Shown here in pieces: positions 59,384 to 64,000 of a stretch of 64,000 nucleotides of DNA (position 1 is the first letter of the stretch; each line of letters begins with the position of its first letter). The notes beneath the pieces are model-generated. The model saw nothing but the letters and a program-made list of their open reading frames with translations. It did no database searches and was not told where the DNA came from. The DNA lies in the NCBI GenBank assembly GCA_900547445.1, contig URGJ01000003.1, forward strand, positions 1 through 64,000. The letters are read 5' to 3'. The DNA comes from an uncultured Oscillospiraceae bacterium. Lineage in GTDB: Bacteria; Bacillota; Clostridia; Oscillospirales; Acutalibacteraceae. The position numbers were made by a program, and so were the translations under genes.

Positions 59384-59512
59384 ATAAAACCCCTTGAGGG
59401 GTAGCCGGAAAAAGAAATGCAGTCGGCAAACCTTTTCGGCGCCCCTTTAGGGGTTTCGTCTGTAATATGCCCTTCTAGGGCGACTCAAGCCTCCGGCTTA
59501 GCCGGAGGTCCT
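59108..59512. mobile_element. IS200-like element, right copy, truncated
   Basis: It is inverted relative to the left copy and holds only the 3' two-thirds of tnpA plus the downstream end hairpin CCTCCGGC/GCCGGAGG (59490-59508) and CCCCTT/AGGGG-type stems. The 5' end is missing. Confidence 0.6.
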
Positions 59513-59674
59513 GACTTAGAGAAGCTGTCACGTAAGTTTCAATTTCTCCTTTAATCTTCTTATATTTTATGAAACGGTTTGAATAATATTATTGCGGCAG
59601 ATAAAAAACAATACCACGCAACAAGCAACTTATTCCCGCCCTCTTTTGAAGTACGGGGTTTTTTGCAGATAAAT

Positions 59675-61576
59675 TTATTTTGTCATAAGCTCGCAAACGA
59701 GCGCGCTGTGTTCCGCGGGGTCGGAAACCGATTTTCCTCCTATTAGGCAGGCCTCGCCGTAAAGCAGCTTAGCATATTTACCGAGCAGCTCCTTATCATC
59801 ATTATAAAGCGTTTTAAGCTTTTCGGCAATCGGATGCTCCGCATTTATTTCAAGCACCAATTTTGCCTGAACCTTGTTTTCGGCAGCATTCGGCATTGAA
59901 TTTAACACCTTTTCCATTTCGAGCGAAATTCCGCCCTCGCTTGTGAGGCATACGGGGTGTTTTTTAAGCTTGTTTGTAAACCTTACAGCGCTTATGCTGT
60001 CGCCTATGCTTTCCTTCATTACGTCGAACATATCCTTTGCGGCGGCGTTTTCCTCCTCAAGCGCCTTTTTTTCTTCCTCGCTGCCGAGGCTTAAATTATC
60101 GTCGCAGATGTTCATAAACTTCTTACCGTCGTATTCGCCAAGCATTTTAATGGCGAACTCGTCGACATTTTCGGTAAGATAAAGAACTTCATAGCCCTTG
60201 TCCTTTACCGCGTCAGTCTGGGGGAGCATTTCAATCTTCTCACCGGTCTCGCCGCAGGCGTAGTAAATTGTGTCCTGCCCCTCCTTCATACGCTCGACAT
60301 ACTCTTTAAGGGTGACATACTTCTTCTCATTTGACGAGCGGAACAAAAGCAGGTCCTTAAGTGTGTCCTTGTGCATACCGTAATCGTTATAAACCCCGAA
60401 TTTAAGCTGTATTCCGAAGGATTTGAAGAACTCCTCGTACGCCTCGCGCTCGTCCTTAAGCATTTTTTCAAGCTCGGACTTAATTTTCTTTTCAATCGTC
60501 TTTGCGATAAGCTTCAGCTGACCGTCATGCTGCAGAGTCTCGCGGGAAATGTTAAGAGAAAGATCCTCGCTGTCTACAAGCCCCTTTACAAAGCTGAAGT
60601 AGTCGGGCAGTAGGTCGGCGCACTTATCCATAATAAGCACGCCCTTAGAATAGAGCTGAAGCCCCTTTTCAAACTCCTTGGTGTAATAGTCAAAGGGCGG
60701 GTGCTTTGGGATAAACAGCAAGGCAGAATAGGTCGCCTGACCCTCTGTTTTTGAGTGGATAACCCTCGCGGGATCTTCGTAATCGTAAAATTTATCCTTG
60801 TAGAAATTGTTGTAATCCTCGGGCTTAATCTCGCTTTTAGCCTTTTTCCATAGCGGAATCATACTGTTAAGGGTGCGAAGCTCGGTTACATCTCTGTACT
60901 CGGGTTCTTTATCCTTATCATCGGTCTCGACAGGCTCTTTAGTGGTAAATTCCATTCTTATCGGGTGGCGAATATAATCGGAATACTTCTTTACAAGGGC
61001 GCTTATTCTGTACTGATCGAGATACTCGTCGTAATTCTCGTCCTCGGTCTTGTCCTTGATGTGAAGCGTAACGGTCGTGCCGACGGTTTCCTTATCGCAG
61101 GGCTCTATCGTATAGCCCTCGGTGCCCTTTGAAGTCCAGCGAAACGCCTCGTTCGAGCCGAAAGCCTTGCTTTCAACCGTCACCTTATCGCTTACCATAA
61201 AGGCGGAGTAAAAGCCCACACCGAACTGACCGATAATATCTACATTTTCCTTTTTCTCGTTTTCCTGCTTGAAATCAAACGACCCGGATTTTGCGATTGT
61301 GCCGAGGTTTTTGTCAAGCTCCTCTTCACTCATACCGCAGCCGTTGTCGATAACCTTAAGTGTTCTGGCTTCCTTATCTATTTCGAGGCGAATCTCAAAA
61401 TCATCGGGCGCGATACCCACCGAGTTATCGGTAAGTGAGCGGAAATAGAGCTTATCGAGCGCGTCGCTCGCGTTGGAGATAAGCTCGCGAAGGAAAATTT
61501 CCTTATGGGTATAGATTGAATTAATCATCATATCCATAAGCTTTTTTGATTCTGATTTAAACTGTTTTGTACGCAT
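59675..61576 (-). CDS. htpG: chaperone HtpG (Hsp90)
   Basis: 633 residues. FKSESKKLMDMMINSIYTHKEIFLRELISNASDALDKLYF, the ATP motifs LKVIDNGCGMS and IIGQFGVGFYSAFMV, and KGLVDSEDLSLNISRETLQ are canonical HtpG. The dimerisation end (EHSALVCELMTK) is complete. The CIRCE upstream indicates HrcA repression and heat induction. ATG 61576 follows AAGGTGA. Confidence 0.95.
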   Translation of the reverse strand: MRTKQFKSESKKLMDMMINSIYTHKEIFLRELISNASDALDKLYFRSLTDNSVGIAPDDFEIRLEIDKEARTLKVIDNGCGMSEEELDKNLGTIAKSGSFDFKQENEKKENVDIIGQFGVGFYSAFMVSDKVTVESKAFGSNEAFRWTSKGTEGYTIEPCDKETVGTTVTLHIKDKTEDENYDEYLDQYRISALVKKYSDYIRHPIRMEFTTKEPVETDDKDKEPEYRDVTELRTLNSMIPLWKKAKSEIKPEDYNNFYKDKFYDYEDPARVIHSKTEGQATYSALLFIPKHPPFDYYTKEFEKGLQLYSKGVLIMDKCADLLPDYFSFVKGLVDSEDLSLNISRETLQHDGQLKLIAKTIEKKIKSELEKMLKDEREAYEEFFKSFGIQLKFGVYNDYGMHKDTLKDLLLFRSSNEKKYVTLKEYVERMKEGQDTIYYACGETGEKIEMLPQTDAVKDKGYEVLYLTENVDEFAIKMLGEYDGKKFMNICDDNLSLGSEEEKKALEEENAAAKDMFDVMKESIGDSISAVRFTNKLKKHPVCLTSEGGISLEMEKVLNSMPNAAENKVQAKLVLEINAEHPIAEKLKTLYNDDKELLGKYAKLLYGEACLIGGKSVSDPAEHSALVCELMTK

Positions 61577-61662
61577 TTTATCACCTTATTTTGAAAGTTT
61601 GACTTTAACTGACATATAGTATATAGCCTTTATCAGCCTATTGTGTTAATAAATTATGAACA

Positions 61663-61711
61663 AAGCATTAATTTTAGCACTCTTTTTATTTGAGTGCTAA
61701 AATTAATGCTT
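61663..61711. promoter_or_regulatory. CIRCE heat-shock operator with extended arms
   Basis: TTAGCACTC (61674-61682), nine bases, GAGTGCTAA (61692-61700), matching the HrcA operator exactly. The palindrome continues outward to 20 bp per arm (61663-61682 and 61692-61711) without a mismatch. It lies about 85 bp upstream of the htpG ATG. Confidence 0.9.
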
Positions 61712-61727
61712 AAATATTAAAACTAAA

Positions 61728-62102
61728 TTATCTGTTTATTTTCCAGTAATACTTGCGGCGAGCTTCGGGGAAACCGTCAAGCACACCGTGCTCAGGGTCG
61801 TAAAAAACGCCTCTGAAATACAGCGACCAATGCCAGCACCGCGGCGTTTCAAGACTTAATATGCAGATTTCGGGAAGCTCCGACTTATCGTTTACCTGTA
61901 CACGGCGATTTTCAAAGGAAATACCCTCGTTTTTTAGAAATTCAAGCATATCGCAAAGCTTGGTTTCACGCTCTGTGCCAACAAGCTTTACAACCTCGTC
62001 AACCGTTTTTCCCGTAAGCATCGCAAGCACCGCCTGACCGCATTGGAGGGGCGTAGGCTCATAAATATATTTTACATTATCGCAAAGCGGCATATCAATC
62101 AA
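61728..62102 (-). CDS. peptidase C39-like protein
   Basis: 124 residues. YEPTPLQCGQAVLAMLTGKTVDEVVKLVG has the Cys/Gln of the C39-like fold, and CWHWSLYFRGVFYDPEHGVL supplies the His and Asp. It is the compact form often annotated C39-like, without an ABC transporter. It overlaps pdp by eight bases. Its partner substrate is unknown; there is no bacteriocin gene nearby. Confidence 0.65.
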   Translation of the reverse strand: MIDMPLCDNVKYIYEPTPLQCGQAVLAMLTGKTVDEVVKLVGTERETKLCDMLEFLKNEGISFENRRVQVNDKSELPEICILSLETPRCWHWSLYFRGVFYDPEHGVLDGFPEARRKYYWKINR

Positions 62103-63390
62103 TCACCTTATAAACAATCGGTTTTTCAGGCGGCTTGCTTTCGCCTATGGAATACGCATTAGCAAGCCTTTCCCGCGCGTTTTGCAGACCTTCGGACGCG
62201 CCGTATAGGGTGGCTAACCGCTCCCCTTTTTTCACATAATCGCCATATTTTTTAGAGAGTATTATTCCCGCCGAATAATCTATACCGTCGCCGAGCTTTT
62301 CCCTGCCCGCACCAGTCATCACCGCAGCTTTGCCGACCGTCTCGCTGTTCATAGCGGTTATATAACCGTCTGCGGGGGAAAGCAGATCCAACTCGGCTTT
62401 CGCCGCGGGAAATTTATGCTCGCCTGTTAATAGCCTTTCGTCCCCACCCTGTGCTTTTACCGCCGCGCAGAGTATTTTAAAGGCACTGCCGTCGGTAATT
62501 ACGCGCCTTGCCGCCGCGATACTCTCTTCCTCGGTCTTATTAAAGCTTATCTGATACATTTTCGCCGCAAGCAGTATGCAAAGGCTTGTCAAATTCTTTT
62601 CGCCCTCGCCCTTTAAAACACTTACAGCCTCTTTTACCTCCAAGGCGTTGCCCACGGCATACCCTAACGGCACATCCATATCGGTGATAACGGCGGCGGT
62701 TTTTCTGCCCGCGCCCTTGCCGATTTCGACCATTTCACGTGCTAAAAGCTCGGCGTCCTCGGCCGTCTTCATAAAGGCGCCGCTGCCGAATTTTACGTCA
62801 AGCACTATCGTTTCCGCTCCCGCCGCAAGCTTTTTGCTCATAATGCTTGAGGCGATTAGCGGAATACTGTTGACCGTGGCGGTCACGTCGCGGATAGCGT
62901 AAAGCCGCTTATCGGCGGGGGCAAAATTACCGCTCTGCCCCGTAACACACATTCCGTGTTCCCTTGCAATTTTTTTAAACTCCGCGGTATCAAGCGCGGT
63001 TTTATAGCCCGTTATCGATTCCAATTTATCCACCGTGCCGCCCGTAAAGCCAAGCCCCCTGCCCGACATTTTCGCAACCGTACAGCCAAGCGCAGCCGCG
63101 ATAGGGGCTACGGCGATGGTGGTTTTATCCCCCACGCCGCCCGTGCTGTGCTTGTCCGCCGTGTGGGATAGGTCGAACAAATCGAGCATATCCCCGCTTT
63201 TTGCCATAAGGGAAGTAAGAGTCAGGGTCTCGTGCCTATCCATTCCGTTTAAAAGTATCGCCATTAAAAGGGCGGAAATCTGATAATCGGGTATACTTTT
63301 ATCGGTCACGCCCGACACAAAAAATTCAAGCTCCTTATCGTCAAGCGGGTGTTTATCCCGCTTTTTTTCGATTATATCGGTCATCAGCAT
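62095..63390 (-). CDS. pdp: pyrimidine-nucleoside phosphorylase
   Basis: 431 residues. KHSTGGVGDKTTIAVAPIAAALGCTVAKMSGRGLGFTGGTVDKLESITGY is the phosphate/substrate loop of the family (thymidine/pyrimidine phosphorylases). It splits uridine, thymidine and deoxyuridine to a base and sugar phosphate. The ATG at 63390 follows GGAGGG. It overlaps cdd by 7 bases, giving a salvage pair. Confidence 0.92.
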   Translation of the reverse strand: MLMTDIIEKKRDKHPLDDKELEFFVSGVTDKSIPDYQISALLMAILLNGMDRHETLTLTSLMAKSGDMLDLFDLSHTADKHSTGGVGDKTTIAVAPIAAALGCTVAKMSGRGLGFTGGTVDKLESITGYKTALDTAEFKKIAREHGMCVTGQSGNFAPADKRLYAIRDVTATVNSIPLIASSIMSKKLAAGAETIVLDVKFGSGAFMKTAEDAELLAREMVEIGKGAGRKTAAVITDMDVPLGYAVGNALEVKEAVSVLKGEGEKNLTSLCILLAAKMYQISFNKTEEESIAAARRVITDGSAFKILCAAVKAQGGDERLLTGEHKFPAAKAELDLLSPADGYITAMNSETVGKAAVMTGAGREKLGDGIDYSAGIILSKKYGDYVKKGERLATLYGASEGLQNARERLANAYSIGESKPPEKPIVYKVID

Positions 63391-63788
63391 AGCTCTTCCC
63401 TCCCGAAGCCAAACGGCAAAAGCTCGCTTAATCTGTAGTTTTTAATGTTTTCGCCGTTATAAAGCAGAATTTCAAAGTCTTCGCCGCAAAACTCGCTTAA
63501 TACCTGACGGCATATTCCGCATGGCGGGCAGTAATCGGTAATTTCGCCGTTTTTACCGCCTGCTATTGCAATTTTTAAAAACTCTCTCGCCCCCGACGAA
63601 ACCGCGTTGCCTATCGCCGTGCGCTCGGCGCATATCCCCGCGGGGTAGGACGCGTTTTCAATATTACAGCCGACAAACACCCTGCCGTCAGCCGCAAGCA
63701 GGGCGGCACCAACCCTGAATCCTGAATAGGGAGAATATGAATTTTCTAAGGCTTTTACCGCCTTTTGAGCAAGCTCATAGTCTGTCAT
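63384..63788 (-). CDS. cdd: cytidine deaminase
   Basis: 134 residues from ATG 63788 behind GAGAGG. Zinc-site motifs are ASYPAGICAERTAIGNAV (CAE) and YCPPCGICRQVLSEF (PCxxC). It turns cytidine into uridine, which the neighbouring phosphorylase then splits. A longer frame to 63851 has no ribosome site. Confidence 0.94.
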   Translation of the reverse strand: MTDYELAQKAVKALENSYSPYSGFRVGAALLAADGRVFVGCNIENASYPAGICAERTAIGNAVSSGAREFLKIAIAGGKNGEITDYCPPCGICRQVLSEFCGEDFEILLYNGENIKNYRLSELLPFGFGREELC

Positions 63789-63861
63789 AATTTTACGCCT
63801 CTCTTTGTAAAAATCATAACATAATATTCCCCGCTTTACAAGAAAAAACATATTAATACGG

Positions 63862-63893
63862 CAAAAATTAAGCAGAGCGCAAGCTCTGCTTAA
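63862..63893 (-). terminator. terminator after ilvE
   Basis: TTAAGCAGAGC (63868-63878) and GCTCTGCTTAA (63883-63893) form an 11-bp perfect stem with a four-base loop; leftward five T follow at once. Confidence 0.8.
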
Positions 63894-63898
63894 GTATA

Positions 63899-64000
63899 TT
63901 ATTTAATAAGATGAGTCCAGCCGTATTTGTCCTCGGTCTTGCCCCACTGAATACCCGTAAGGGTATCGTAAAGGTGATGGGTCACCTTGCCGATTTCGCC
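63899..64000 (-). CDS. ilvE: branched-chain amino acid aminotransferase, C-terminal end
   Basis: Only the last 33 residues are in the window: GEIGKVTHHLYDTLTGIQWG, then a Trp-Thr end (KYGWTHLIK). This matches the end of class IV aminotransferases of the IlvE family (the conserved LYDxLTxIQxG). The 5' part lies beyond 64,000. Confidence 0.7.
   Translation of the reverse strand, partial: GEIGKVTHHLYDTLTGIQWGKTEDKYGWTHLIK

Noticed and set aside
1..64000. CRISPR array
   Set aside because: No regular repeat-spacer series was seen on either strand.

Overview
The window is a low-to-moderate GC Firmicute chromosome, most likely a gut clostridium of the Oscillospirales/Ruminococcaceae type. I infer this from strong AGGAGG ribosome sites, RicT (YaaT), DegV, a CIRCE element at htpG, ANTAR-type nitrogen control, a type III glutamine synthetase and clostridial-style phage genes. 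No species is claimed. All assignments come from reading the sequence; nothing was searched.

Positions 1 to about 34,555 are an integrated temperate phage whose left end lies outside the window. Its right end abuts the 3' end of the tmRNA gene ssrA, with a tyrosine integrase next to the junction. Virion genes run leftward: small and large terminase, scaffold, coat, a P22-like portal, adaptor, a gp10-like tail protein, a 2,078-residue internal virion protein, a baseplate/receptor protein and a collagen-like tail fibre. No tail-tube or tape-measure gene is visible, which suggests a podovirus. Upstream lie the late regulator (DUF1492/ArpU type), a run of small genes, a DNA methyltransferase, a GTTACAAA-iteron region that may be the origin, and a replication set (DUF927 helicase, CHC2 primase, ERCC4 nuclease, DUF669, Sak4-like ATPase). 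These are followed by a PAPS-reductase-like gene and a Cro-like regulator. The rightward lysogeny arm holds a repressor, an ImmA/IrrE protease, two unknown accessory genes, an AbiF/Abi_2 HEPN protein behind a structured RNA, and the integrase.

The most interesting phage material is non-coding. (1) A 700-bp island at 1.83-2.53 kb inside the structural operon carries two tandem copies of a convergent two-promoter module. Each encodes a 20-21 residue hydrophobic Lys-tailed peptide opposed by a short antisense RNA, resembling a type I toxin-antitoxin. (2) A 70-nt structured RNA with its own promoter and a terminator hairpin that contains the abiF ribosome site. (3) A ~55-nt antisense RNA whose 5' end can pair with the ribosome site of the PAPS-reductase-like gene. 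(4) A tandem 10-bp repeat in the late promoter, followed by a leader terminator.

From 34.5 kb onward the sequence is host chromosome: ssrA-smpB, a ferredoxin, ricT-holB-trpS, a class III aminotransferase, an SCP2-like protein, yfbR, a YfhO membrane protein, a YfcE phosphodiesterase, three small genes, hlyIII, degV and pyrG. A nitrogen-assimilation block follows (ANTAR regulator, two glutamine synthetases with attenuator leaders sharing a motif, an Amt-GlnK fusion, asnB). Next comes a decayed patch with a DUF2812-like pseudogene, two IS200 remnants and tRNA-Leu. The window ends with htpG under CIRCE, a C39-like protein, pdp, cdd and the 3' end of ilvE.
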